DNA of 33,325 nucleotides, from the NCBI GenBank assembly GCA_017396465.1, contig JAFQLU010000098.1:1-33325 (forward strand). The letters are read 5' to 3'. Under the pieces are notes generated by a model. It was not told the origin of the DNA. It did no database searches and worked only from the letters and a program-made list of their open reading frames with translations. Within the stretch, counting starts at the first letter, position 1. Every line of letters starts with the position of its first letter. The translations under genes were made by a program, and so were the position numbers. Shown here one piece after another: positions 1 through 8,800 of the stretch. The DNA comes from Clostridia bacterium. GTDB taxonomy: Bacteria > Bacillota > Clostridia > UBA1381 > UBA9506.

Positions 1-107
1 CCAAAGCGAAGCTTTGGCTCAGTTTGTCCATTCTGAATCTTTTTTTCCGATTCCCCTATAGAACGAAAGTGGGAATGTAAAAAAGTTCAGACCACGAAAG
101 GCAAGAA
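1..107. repeat. Intergenic repeat unit, copy A (truncated by window start)
   Basis: Near-identical to 254-362. It opens with a small hairpin (CCAAAGC, loop GAA, GCTTTGG), followed by a T-run, GATTCCCCTATAGAACG, GTGGGAATGTAAAA and a GTTCAGACCAC/GGCAAGAA end. The left part of the unit seen before copy B (hairpin at 226-243) would lie before the window, so this copy is probably cut by the window edge. Short antisense reading frames here look incidental. It resembles a non-coding interspersed repeat, but its family is not recognised. Confidence 0.75.
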
Positions 108-225
108 AAGGATAACCCTATGTTTGATGAAAGACAATAGGAGTTCACTTTAAGGATGGAAAATCTCATAGTCCGAGATTTTCCTGCGAATGATGCCTTT
201 TTGTTACGAACAAACTTCGCCTCTC

Positions 226-243
226 GGCGTACCATTGTACGCC
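226..243. repeat. Hairpin inside the repeat array
   Basis: Perfect 7-bp inverted repeat GGCGTAC with loop CATT and GTACGCC. It lies 10 bases before the CCAAAGC hairpin of copy B, so the repeat appears to be built of consecutive small stem-loops. There is no T-run directly after it, so it is not a typical intrinsic terminator. Confidence 0.6.
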
Positions 244-253
244 TTCGGGTAAC

Positions 254-362
254 CCAAAGCAAAGCTTTGGCTCGGTTTGTCCATTCTGGATCTTTTTTTC
301 CGATTCCCCTATAGAACGAAAGTGGGAATGTAAAAAAAGTTCAGACCACAAAAAGGCAAGAA
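254..362. repeat. Intergenic repeat unit, copy B
   Basis: Direct repeat of 1-107 with only scattered substitutions and one- or two-base length changes. It has the same order: CCAAAGC/GCTTTGG hairpin, T-run, GATTCCCCTATAGAACG, GTGGGAATGTAAAA and GTTCAGACCAC. The ATTCCCC and TGGGAAT segments can pair around the AGAACGAAAG loop, so the unit can form more than one stem. The 146 bases between copies A and B carry further hairpins and no convincing gene. Confidence 0.8.
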
Positions 363-420
363 TCTGAATTTTTCTGATTCCTCTGCAAATGAAGGAAATG
401 GGGATGTAAACATGTTTACA
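363..420. repeat. Diverged third copy of the repeat's right half
   Basis: CTGAAT, T-run, TCTGATTCCTCT and then GAAATGGGGATGTAAA follow the order of copies A and B (CTGAAT, T-run, TCCGATTCCCCT, GAAAGTGGGAATGTAAA), with small indels. The copy leads straight into the palindrome at 400-425. The resemblance was judged by eye. Confidence 0.5.
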
Positions 421-425
421 TCCCC
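400..425. promoter_or_regulatory. Perfect 26-bp palindrome upstream of the MFS gene
   Basis: Each arm is GGGGATGTAAACA read inward, giving an uninterrupted two-fold symmetric site that ends 18 bases before the MFS start codon. The symmetry and position suggest an operator for a dimeric repressor. As RNA it would also form a strong hairpin just before the ribosome binding site. There is no T-run, so termination is less likely. The regulator is unknown. Confidence 0.6.
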
Positions 426-443
426 ATAACTATAAGGAAGTGC

Positions 444-1748
444 ATGTTCTTGGAAGAGCGACAATACAAGAAAAAGAAGTTTGATTATACATGGATTATT
501 GTAGGCTTAAGCTTTTTGATGGTGTTTACCTGCCTGGGCTTTTGCAGTTCGCCGAAGAGTCTGTTTGTTTCGGCAATCACCGAGGCTCTGGACATCAAGC
601 GGAGTTTGTTCTCCATCAACGACACATGCAGACACTTAGCAAACGCCATTGTGAATATTTTCTTCGGTTTTCTGATCAACAAGTTCGGCTCTAAAAAGCT
701 GATTTGTGCAGGGTTTGTTTCTTTAATACTGTCCTGTCTTACATACTCCGTGGCATCAGAGCTTTGGATGTTCTATATCGGCGGCGCACTTTTGGGTATT
801 GGTCTTTCCTGGACAACCACCACCATGGTGGGATGCGTGATTAACCGTTGGTGCAAGGAAAAAACAGGAACGGTGATGGGCGCTGTGCTTGCGGCAAACG
901 GTTTAGGCGGCGCGCTGGCTTCACAGATCCTGTCTCCCATCATCTATCAGGAGGGAACCCTGTTCGGATTCCGTCAGGCGTATCTTTTGATTGCATTGAT
1001 TCTGCTTGGTTTGGGGCTTTTGATTGCCGTATTCTTCCGTGAGCGTCCCAAAGATGCAGACTCTGATGCACCTGTGGAAAAACAAAAGAAAAAGAAGCGG
1101 GGCAGACAGTGGAGCGGAATTCCCTTTGTGGAACTGGCTCACATGCCGTACTTTTACGCATCCTTTGCCTGCATTTTCGTGATGGGACTTTTAATCGGCG
1201 GTGTGAATGGTATTTATGTGGTGCATATGAAGGATATTGGCTTCGATCCGTCGTATGTTGCCGTTGTGATGAGTGCCCATTCTCTGGTTTTGGCAGGCTT
1301 TAAATTCATGATGGGCTTTCTGTACGACAAAAAAGGCTTGCGGACTTCCGTAAATATCTGTGCAATCACAGCGTGCATCATCATGTTTATGCTCTTTTTC
1401 ATCACACCCTCACCAGCGGGCAAGGTATTTGCCATGATATACGGCGTGTTTTCGTCTTTGGCGCTTCCTTTGGAGACGGTTATGTTGCCTATCCTGGTAG
1501 GCGACCTGTTCGGTCAGCATTCTTATGATAAGGTGTTAGGCGTCGTGGTGTCCTTTCATGTGGCAGGCGCTGCAATTGCCAGCCCTATGATGAATTTAGT
1601 GTACGATATCTTCGGAACATACCGCCCGGCTATTTTGGCTTGCGGCATCCTGATGGTGATTGTTACCGTGAGTCTGCAGTTTTTAATCACCTCTGCCGGA
1701 AAAAAACGGGCGCTGGTGGAGCGCGCAGAGCTTGCATCCCGGGAATAA
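444..1748 (+). CDS. MFS transporter, oxalate/formate antiporter (OFA)-like
   Basis: This 434-residue integral membrane protein has two blocks of hydrophobic helices separated by a basic cytoplasmic loop near residues 200-230 (a lysine/arginine cluster), as in 12-helix major facilitator proteins. The first loop carries INKFGSKK and the second half YDKKGLR, the usual MFS loop-2 and loop-8 type motifs. The overall pattern is closest to monocarboxylate/OFA-type carriers, so a small organic anion is a reasonable guess, but the substrate cannot be read from sequence. The ATG is preceded by AAGGAAG at 434-440. It stands alone: a perfect palindrome lies just upstream and a strong terminator (1767-1793) just downstream. 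Family is confident; substrate is not. Confidence 0.85.
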   Translation: MFLEERQYKKKKFDYTWIIVGLSFLMVFTCLGFCSSPKSLFVSAITEALDIKRSLFSINDTCRHLANAIVNIFFGFLINKFGSKKLICAGFVSLILSCLTYSVASELWMFYIGGALLGIGLSWTTTTMVGCVINRWCKEKTGTVMGAVLAANGLGGALASQILSPIIYQEGTLFGFRQAYLLIALILLGLGLLIAVFFRERPKDADSDAPVEKQKKKKRGRQWSGIPFVELAHMPYFYASFACIFVMGLLIGGVNGIYVVHMKDIGFDPSYVAVVMSAHSLVLAGFKFMMGFLYDKKGLRTSVNICAITACIIMFMLFFITPSPAGKVFAMIYGVFSSLALPLETVMLPILVGDLFGQHSYDKVLGVVVSFHVAGAAIASPMMNLVYDIFGTYRPAILACGILMVIVTVSLQFLITSAGKKRALVERAELASRE

Positions 1749-1766
1749 AATATCATAAAGGATATT

Positions 1767-1793
1767 GCGTGTGGCATAGCCACACGCTTTTTT
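1767..1793 (+). terminator. Intrinsic terminator after the MFS gene
   Basis: GCGTGTGGC, loop ATA, GCCACACGC and then six T. The 9-bp GC-rich stem with a T-run lies 18 bases after the stop codon and closes the MFS transcription unit. Confidence 0.92.
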
Positions 1794-1876
1794 GCGCTTT
1801 AGCACGCGAAAACGCAAAATCGTGCTCAAAATCTATGATAAAATATGAAAAAAATCGGAAAAATAAAGGAAAAGTC

Positions 1877-1905
1877 TTTACCGCTTTGAAAAAAGTTGTT
1901 ATAAT
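1877..1905 (+). promoter_or_regulatory. Putative promoter of rodA
   Basis: TTTACC (1877-1882), a 17-base spacer, then a consensus TATAAT (1900-1905). The expected start of transcription near 1912 leaves a very short leader before the TTG start at 1927. That makes the promoter plausible but not certain. Confidence 0.55.
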
Positions 1906-1926
1906 AGAAAGGAAAGAGATAAACTT

Positions 1927-3045
1927 TTGCGAAACCACATTCTGAAAAAAGAAGGGCATGGGCTTGATTGGTGTCTTGCACTTTTGCCACTTTTGCTCAC
2001 GGCAATCAGCCTCTTTATGCTGTATAGCACATCGGGCGGTATCTCGCGCCGTTGGGTGATGCAGTTGCTTTCTGCAGGTATCGGTATTCTGTTGTTCGCC
2101 GTAGCACACTATTGCGATTTGCATGTGCTGACGGGAAATCGCAATATCGTGTATATCGGATGTGTTCTGGTGCTTGCGGCAGTCTGGCTATTAGGAAGCG
2201 GCAAGGAGCAGACCGGTGCAAACAGCTGGATACGGATGGGTTCCGTTGGCATTCAGCCCTCCGAGCCAATCAAGGTGTTATTTGCGCTATTGTTTTCCGA
2301 AATCATTGCCGGGGAAAAACGGAAAAGCACATGGAACAAGCCGAAAGCACTGCTTAAGCTCACCTTGTTATTCCTTCCGTTTTTTGCGCTGATTGTGCTT
2401 CAGAACGACACCGGAACGGCGCTGGTATATTTATTTATGTTTCTTATCATGCTGTTTTCGGGCGGTGTTCGAATGCGGTTTTTCATCGGAGCGTTTCTTG
2501 CGCTGATTCCCATAGTTCCTGCCGTGTGGTTTATGCTGGCACCTTACCAGAAAAACAGAATTTTCGTGTTTTTCATGCCGGAAACAGACCCGATGGGCGC
2601 AGGCTATCAGGTGCTGCAGTCCGGGCTTTCCGTGGCAAGCGGCGGCATATTCGGGCGTGGATGGATGAATGGCGTGTATAACCGATTAAGCCTGCTTCCT
2701 GAAAAGGAAACGGATTTTATCTTCGGTGTTGTCGGTGAGGAGCTGGGGTTTATCGGAAGCGGAGTTTTGGTGCTTCTTCTGCTTTTTTTGTGCCTGCGCA
2801 TTTTTATGATAGGCGCAAAAGCAGGAACGGAAAGCGGAAGGCTGCTTTCTTCCGGCATTGGTGCCATGTTTTTGTTTCATGTGACGGAAAATATCGGCAT
2901 GTGTTTAGGGCTTCTGCCGGTTACGGGGATTCCTCTTCCGTTTATCAGCTATGGCGGTTCCTTTATGGTAACCTGCTGGCTTGCGGCAGGCGTGGTGCAG
3001 AATGTGTATGCAGAAAGAAAAAAGCTTCGGTTTTTAAGAAATTGA
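1927..3045 (+). CDS. rodA: SEDS peptidoglycan polymerase, RodA type
   Basis: This is a polytopic membrane glycosyltransferase that polymerises lipid II, normally paired with a class B PBP for side-wall synthesis. SEDS hallmarks appear in order: GANSWIRMGSVGIQPSEP (97-114), LQNDTGTAL (158-166), YQVLQSGLSVASGGIFGRGW (227-246), LPEKETDFIFGVVGEELGF (257-275) and GIPLPFISYGGS (334-345). Asp263 in the TDF motif matches the catalytic aspartate known in RodA/FtsW proteins. At 372 residues it has normal family length. Translation appears to start at TTG behind GGAAAGAG. It heads a probable unit with degV and the HtrA-like gene. FtsW or SpoVE is less likely because the QPSE and LPEKETDF context reads as RodA. 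Confidence 0.9.
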   Translation: MRNHILKKEGHGLDWCLALLPLLLTAISLFMLYSTSGGISRRWVMQLLSAGIGILLFAVAHYCDLHVLTGNRNIVYIGCVLVLAAVWLLGSGKEQTGANSWIRMGSVGIQPSEPIKVLFALLFSEIIAGEKRKSTWNKPKALLKLTLLFLPFFALIVLQNDTGTALVYLFMFLIMLFSGGVRMRFFIGAFLALIPIVPAVWFMLAPYQKNRIFVFFMPETDPMGAGYQVLQSGLSVASGGIFGRGWMNGVYNRLSLLPEKETDFIFGVVGEELGFIGSGVLVLLLLFLCLRIFMIGAKAGTESGRLLSSGIGAMFLFHVTENIGMCLGLLPVTGIPLPFISYGGSFMVTCWLAAGVVQNVYAERKKLRFLRN

Positions 3046-3082
3046 GATTGTACCCCATTGGGGCAGAAAGGATAGATAGAGT

Positions 3083-3937
3083 ATGGCAAACATTCAGATT
3101 ATAACAGACGCAGGTGCGGATTTAACGAAAGCACAGCAGGAGCAGTATCACATTGACGTGCTCCCCATTAAAATTTTTGCAGACGGAAAAGAGTATCTGG
3201 CAGGCGTGGATATTTTCTCCAAGGAATTCTATGACATTTTAGAAAACTGCAAGGAGATCCCCACAACCTCCCAGCCCACAACTCTGGAAATCTGCGACCT
3301 GTTCAAAAAGCATATTGAAGTAGGCAAGCAGGTTCTGGTGATTGCGCTTTCTTCCGAGTCCAGCGGAACGTTTAACAACATGAACCTGGCAAAAAGCATG
3401 GTTTTAGAAGAATACCCCGATGCGGTAATTGAGCTTTTAGACAGCCGCCGTTTTGCGTATATTTACGGTCGCGCCGCAATCGAGGCTTCGAAGCTGGCAG
3501 AAGAGGGCCTGGATATTTTAACAATCAAAGAACGTGCCATGGCGTTTATGGAAAAATACGATGTTGCCGTTATCCCCAATTCCATGACCTATCTGGAAAA
3601 GGGCGGCAGAATCAACAAAGCAACGCTGATTTTCGGTAACGTGCTGGATATCGTTCCCGTGCTTTCCATCCGGAACGGTCTGATGGCGGCTATCGGCAAG
3701 GTGCGCGGCAGAAAGAAGCTACCCAAAAAACTGGCGGCATATATCAAAGACCATGCGCCCGACCAGAGCGGCAAAACCATGCTGGTGTTAAACGGCAGAA
3801 TGGAAGAAGAAACGCTGGAGTTGATTGGCTATTTAGAAGAAATGTACCCCGGCGTTACCATAGAGCGCGCAGAGGTGGGCCCCATTATTGCAACCCATAT
3901 CGGACCTGTGTTTGCGGCGTTTTATGAGCTGGACTAA
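3083..3937 (+). CDS. DegV family fatty-acid-binding protein
   Basis: This 284-residue protein matches DegV/FakB along its whole length: an N-terminal ITDAGADL strand-loop, TSQPT (62-66), SSESSGTF (90-97), LEKGGRI (171-177) and VGPIIATHIGPG-like VGPIIATHIGPV near the C terminus. Members bind a fatty acid and, where a FakA kinase is present, hand it over for phosphorylation into phospholipid synthesis. No fakA is visible here. The terminal residue usually Gly in IGPG is Val (IGPV), a mild departure. The ATG follows GAAAGGA, 37 bases after rodA, with no terminator between, so the two genes are probably cotranscribed. Confidence 0.9.
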   Translation: MANIQIITDAGADLTKAQQEQYHIDVLPIKIFADGKEYLAGVDIFSKEFYDILENCKEIPTTSQPTTLEICDLFKKHIEVGKQVLVIALSSESSGTFNNMNLAKSMVLEEYPDAVIELLDSRRFAYIYGRAAIEASKLAEEGLDILTIKERAMAFMEKYDVAVIPNSMTYLEKGGRINKATLIFGNVLDIVPVLSIRNGLMAAIGKVRGRKKLPKKLAAYIKDHAPDQSGKTMLVLNGRMEEETLELIGYLEEMYPGVTIERAEVGPIIATHIGPVFAAFYELD

Positions 3938-3995
3938 TCATCCGAAAAGCAAAATTTTACGCAAATCATTTGTTACGGAAAAAAGGAAGGTGCAA

Positions 3996-5417
3996 ATGAA
4001 AAAATTTTTATTGTTCTTTACGGTTTTTACAATGCTTCTGTGCATCCCCGTTTGCAGCAACGCACAGAACGCAAAAGATGGGGCGGACATCACCGTTTAT
4101 TTAAACGATGCGCCTTTAAGCTTTGACGTTTCCCCCATCATCATAGATGGCAGAACCATGGTTCCCGTGCGCACAATATTTGAGGCTTTGGGCAGCATCG
4201 TAACCTGGGATGTGCAAACAAAGAGCGTGAATGCCGAAAAAGACGGAACCACGGTGAATCTGGTTGTGAATTCTAAAACCATGTTTGTAAACGGCAAGCC
4301 GAAATACCTGGACGTTGCGCCGGTGATTGTGGATGCAAGAACACTTGTTCCGCTTCGTGCCGTTGCCGAAAGCTTTGACTGCGAAGTTGAATGGAAGCAG
4401 ATGAACCGTTCCGTGTTCATCAGAACAGACAGCGATTTTACATACCAAAAGCCGGTTTTAACTGCTGCGGAAATCTATGAAAAGCTGATTCCCTCTGTGT
4501 TTTACATAGAGAACAGTAGTACTGCGGATACAATCAAAGGGACAGGCAGCGGCTTTTTCATCACAGCAGATGGTCTGGCGGTCACAAATTTCCATGTCAT
4601 TAGTGGATTTGACAGCGCAACAGTTACAACAATACGCGGCGATAGCTTTCCGGTAGAGAGAATTATCGACGTGAACGAGGAGCAGGATTTAGCATTCATC
4701 AGGATAAGCAAAACGAGTACGGAAGGGAAAACCGTGCCGGCGTTTCCGGTTGTGCCTATTGGAAACAGTGACCATATCAAAGCAGGGCAGACGGTTTACA
4801 CACTCGGAAATCCGGAAGGGAACAAATATACCATCTCAAGCGGAATCATTGGCAATGCAAATCAGTTGTTTCAAGAAGGCGGGGTTGATGGATATTTTAT
4901 TCAGATTACAGCCCCCGTATCTCACGGATCCAGCGGCGGTGCTCTCGTAAATGAATTTGGCGAGGTTATTGGTGTGAACGCGGCGGCAGATCTGAAAGCC
5001 CAAAATGTGAATTTTTCTATTCCGATTAACAAAATCAAAATGCTGGATGCTGCATCGGAAGGTATGTCGTATCCTGAATTTTCTGAATTGTATATAAATA
5101 TTACCATGGACAGCCTGGAAAAGGAAGTGTTTGTGGGAGATACTTGTAAAGTTCCGGTTACTTTTTCTGCGAAAAATTTTAACGGCGAGGTTTATATTTG
5201 GAATAGTGATGAAAGTGTTGCTTCTTGTAAGCTTTCCGAGGTCGTTGTTACAGAGGAACGCGAGGAGGATTATCCTGTCGGGAAACAGTATATGCTCGAA
5301 ATCACGGGTAAAGCGGAAGGGACAACAGATATCAAGGTTTACACGGATAACGGAAGATGTAGTGATGTGCTGACGGTTTATGTTTATGACCACGATTCGG
5401 TTCATATCATCTTGTGA
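3996..5417 (+). CDS. Secreted HtrA-like serine protease with stalk domain
   Basis: This 473-residue exported protein begins with a signal peptide (MKKFLLFFTVFTMLLCIPVC, 1-20). Residues about 31-145 form a copper-amine-oxidase-N-terminal type stalk domain with its repeated VDARTLVPLRAVAE-like motif seen twice (IIIDGRTMVPVRTIFEALG and IVDARTLVPLRAVAESF). Residues about 160-355 are a trypsin-like S1C protease with an apparently complete triad: His200 (TNFHVI), Asp231 (EEQDLAFI) and Ser313 (HGSSGGAL). There is no PDZ domain. Residues about 368-465 look like a bacterial Ig-like domain instead. The start was placed at 3996, not at the in-frame ATG 108 bases upstream inside degV, because of the signal peptide and the AGGAAGG at 3984-3990. 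Likely role: envelope protein quality control or processing. Confidence 0.88.
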   Translation: MKKFLLFFTVFTMLLCIPVCSNAQNAKDGADITVYLNDAPLSFDVSPIIIDGRTMVPVRTIFEALGSIVTWDVQTKSVNAEKDGTTVNLVVNSKTMFVNGKPKYLDVAPVIVDARTLVPLRAVAESFDCEVEWKQMNRSVFIRTDSDFTYQKPVLTAAEIYEKLIPSVFYIENSSTADTIKGTGSGFFITADGLAVTNFHVISGFDSATVTTIRGDSFPVERIIDVNEEQDLAFIRISKTSTEGKTVPAFPVVPIGNSDHIKAGQTVYTLGNPEGNKYTISSGIIGNANQLFQEGGVDGYFIQITAPVSHGSSGGALVNEFGEVIGVNAAADLKAQNVNFSIPINKIKMLDAASEGMSYPEFSELYINITMDSLEKEVFVGDTCKVPVTFSAKNFNGEVYIWNSDESVASCKLSEVVVTEEREEDYPVGKQYMLEITGKAEGTTDIKVYTDNGRCSDVLTVYVYDHDSVHIIL

Positions 5418-5447
5418 TACATATAAAAAACAAATAAAACCAACATA

Positions 5448-5486
5448 AAAAGGACTGTATCCACATGGAATGGATACAGTCCTTTT
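5448..5486. terminator. Bidirectional terminator between convergent genes
   Basis: Perfect 16-bp arms (AAAAGGACTGTATCCA and its complement) flank a 7-base loop. A-runs on the left and T-runs on the right make it work in both directions. It serves the HtrA-like gene (+) and the small membrane protein gene (-). Confidence 0.93.
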
Positions 5487-5497
5487 GCTTCGTTTAT

Positions 5498-5728
5498 TTA
5501 GTGTTTCTTGCCGTTGATAAGACCTAAAATCAGGCCGCCCAGCAAGCCGACAACGCCGAACACAGCCATGCCGAGAGCGAAGTTTCCGAAAATCAGATTG
5601 CCTGCAGAAAATCCGCCTGCAACGCCAAAGGCAAGACCGATGCCGATAAACGCTCCCAGGGGCAGGTGCTTCACATCTTCATATTCCACGGTTTCTTCTT
5701 CCTGAACCGGAATTTTGTTTTCTTCCAT
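5498..5728 (-). CDS. Small two-helix membrane protein
   Basis: This 76-residue protein has an acidic N terminus (EEETVEYEDVK) followed by two glycine-rich hydrophobic stretches (about 22-45 and 47-72) and a short basic tail NGKKH. The GxxxG-like spacing suggests closely packed helices. The start is at 5728, where the ATG follows GGAAGGAATT. A longer in-frame reading to 5797 has no comparable site and includes the promoter region. No family is recognised. It has its own promoter at 5765-5793 and ends at the shared terminator. Function is unknown. Confidence 0.72.
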   Translation of the reverse strand: MEENKIPVQEEETVEYEDVKHLPLGAFIGIGLAFGVAGGFSAGNLIFGNFALGMAVFGVVGLLGGLILGLINGKKH

Positions 5729-5764
5729 GATAATTCCTTCCTTTCCGTTCATCCTCTTTTCTTT

Positions 5765-5793
5765 AGTATAACACATCTTTTTGAAAAATGCAA
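5765..5793 (-). promoter_or_regulatory. Promoter of the small membrane protein gene
   Basis: On the minus strand: TTGCAT, a 17-base spacer, then TATACT. It lies 37 bases before the chosen ATG at 5728 and between this gene and the SGNH gene upstream, which has no visible terminator. Confidence 0.7.
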
Positions 5794-5813
5794 ACATTTC
5801 GTGTTATTTTATA

Positions 5814-8800
5814 TTATTTCGGTGTGTGATAATATTTTCCCGTTTGCAGAGCATCAATAATGGTTTTGCCGTAGATGATGTGACCTTCGCCGGAGGGATG
5901 AATCTTGTCGAACAGATATCCTTCTTTTTTTGCATCGGCACCTGAAAGGTGCATGTAAAGAGAAGACCTTAAATCGATTTGCGGAATGGAGTACTTTTCT
6001 GCCACATCCTTGTGGAATTTGGAAAAGTCCGTATAATCGTGGTCCGTTGTGTATAAAAATACAATGTAGGGCACTTTTTCGCCGGATTTTAAGGCTTCTA
6101 CAATAGAGACAAGCTCGGCACGCGTGTCGCTTCGGTTATCATCCAACGCATAGTCGATAAACACGATATCGGGGTTGTTTTTCGCCACATCTTCTGCGAT
6201 GGCAACGCCGTATGCCGTGGTGGCGCCGTCTTTCGCGTAGTTTAAGGCGCGCACCTCTTTTTCGGGAAAAGCATCCTTAAGGTATTCCGTAATATAGGCA
6301 CGGTAGGTGGATTCCTCCGGATAGAAAATGCCTTTTCCTGCCATAGAGGAGCCGCCCATGTATGCCACGGTTATGGTATCTGTGTTTTCAAAGGGCAATT
6401 TATTTTCCGTAAAGAATAGCTCTGTTTTATTGTCGCTGCAGGGAAGCAAGGTGTTGAAGTCTTCCACAACCATCAGCTTTGCTTTCGCCGCACCGCTTAC
6501 GGGAAGGCTTTCTTCCAGCAAGGATTTTTCCGCAGGGTTTATGGGATAAACCTGCATTCCGATTAAGCGGTTGTTGGTATCATACAACGAAAGAAGCGCC
6601 ATAACATCTTTATCGTGCATGATGTCGGCAAATTCGGACTCGACGGAAATCTTTACTGTTTCACCGTCAGTTTGGAGTTGGGACATCACTCTTCCGGCAA
6701 TGATGCCGTCAAAGGTTTTGCGGTATACCACGCCGCTTTCGCCGTTGTCGGCAACGGGCACGATTTCAATGCCCAATCTTCCACCGGGCGTGATGTCCGG
6801 CACCTCTAAAATCTGCTCCTCGCCGCCATGGCACAGTGTCATGGAATGAATGGCAGAAACACCGCTTTCATCGCCCACCAGGAATTTCAGCACGGAGCTT
6901 CCTTCCGAAAGGGAAGGAACCGTGGTGTGAAAATCATAGGAAAGGCGCAGTTCGTTTCCGATATAGAAATGAGGATTTTCCAAAACGGAAACATCAGATA
7001 CGCAAATTTTGTTTTCGGGAAGATTATGCTTTTCTGCGCGGATGTCTGCCAGACGGTAATCTGCCGCGCTGTCCGTTACGATAGAAAGGCGGGGCAGACG
7101 GTAATGCTGACCGGGATAATCCCAACGGTAGTAGCATTCGTATTTTTTCCAGTCGGCGGTCAGCTTCCAATCGGAACGGACGGATAGGATGTTTTCGTTT
7201 ACCCACTCGGTGCCGTTATAATACTGATAGTTCCACGCGGTAGACTCTGTCTGGCTTTCGTAGCCATCCACCGATTTCATCCGCGCAAAATAATCGTCAT
7301 AAACCAAGGTTTCGCCGTCTTTTACGGCTAACGTATCATAGGTGTGTGTCTGCATTGTTCCGCGATACAGATAGTAGGGAATGTCACCGGTTTCGCCGGT
7401 GGGGTTTCCGTAGCCCCATCTTCCCTCGGTGTTGATATCCGTCACCGCGTTATCACGCATAGCGCCTGTGACAGAACGGTCTAACACGGGCGCGATAGCC
7501 ACGCCGCAGCTTGCTTCATTATCCGCCTTTGCCCAGAAGGAAATTTTATAGTAGTTTCCGCTGTCAATCTCCACCTTCTGCCCGGGCGCTTTATCGTTTG
7601 CGGTGAGCACCAACGTGTTTTTGCCTGCAGGAATTGTGCTGTCTGTTTGAATGGTGCCGGAGCCGAACAGATTCGGAACGTGGGGATTTGTTCCGGCTTT
7701 GTAGTGAGTTGTGTCCCACACGGAGGAGGGCACGTTTTCTGAAGAGGCGTAGGCAAAATCGCCGTTTAACACGATGTCCATCGGCTCGATGGTGAAATCG
7801 TCTAAATGGATCTGAAAATCATTATAGTTTGCATAAACGGTTTCGCCGTTTTTGTTTTGGTAAGTATAAACATAGGTCACATCGGTGCTGCCGATAGTTT
7901 CCGTCGTCTCTGTACCCTGCTTGGGCATACCGTAAATACGCAGGTCAAAACGGACGGTGTCGTTGTTGCCGGAGTTCCTGCCAATCATATGGGGCGTTGG
8001 CTCATACCAGAGGTATTCATAGGTTGCCCATTCCTCCGACACGGTATCCGAAAGCCTGGTTTCTGCCCATTTGTTTTTGGTTCGCTCTAAACGGTCGCTA
8101 TAAGCACGCTCGGGAATCAGCTTCATATATCCGGTTTTTCCGCTGAAATAGCTTGACAGCGCCTCGGAGGCTTTTAAGCGGAAGGAAATTTTATAGGCAC
8201 GGTTATGCATGATGGTGGCGGTATCGTCGGTGGTTACGGTAAAATCCATGTAGGTGTACGGACTGCCCTTATATGTAAGCTGCATCACGTGGTTTGCGGA
8301 ATCATAAGATGCGTCTGGGCAATCGTTAATGCGCTCGGTTTCGGAATAGGTTGTGCTCCATTTCACGCCGGCGGCAGAATGCCAGGAGGTACTTTCAAAA
8401 TCGTTTGAAATGATGTTTTCCGCCGTTTCTCCGGCAGGCTCTTCATATGGCTCCATGCTCCAGTCGTCTATGGCGTATTCTGCATAGAACTTGGAGGTGT
8501 CCACCTCATAGGTCACATTGCCCGTGTCCGGGTCAGTAACGGGAACGCGGATGGAATCCAAAAAAGCATCGGTGTAATCGGAGATAAGACCGACGCCGTG
8601 AGCACTGGAACCCACGCGAACCCAAAGCCTGCATTGCAGGGGCTTTTCCGGGTCTAAAAAGTATTTTCCGAAGGAACTGTCCGCATGATAGGTAACCTCC
8701 AGCCGTTTCCAGTCGCCGGAAATGGTATCGTCACTGTTTTTAAAGCCGATATCGGTGCCCTTGGCTATCACGGTATCAAAAATGCCGCTGCCGGAGACCT

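Noticed and set aside
56..351. Two overlapping minus-strand reading frames of 61-68 codons in the repeat array
   Set aside because: They fall in structured repeats, lack ribosome binding sites and share the same repeated tracts, so they are products of the repeat and not genes.
1..443. CRISPR array
   Set aside because: Only two to three long repeats of about 108 bases with uneven spacing and internal hairpins; no short regular repeat-spacer pattern and no cas genes.
3888..3995. 36-codon upstream extension of the HtrA-like protease
   Set aside because: It overlaps the end of degV, and the downstream ATG has both the ribosome site and the signal peptide.
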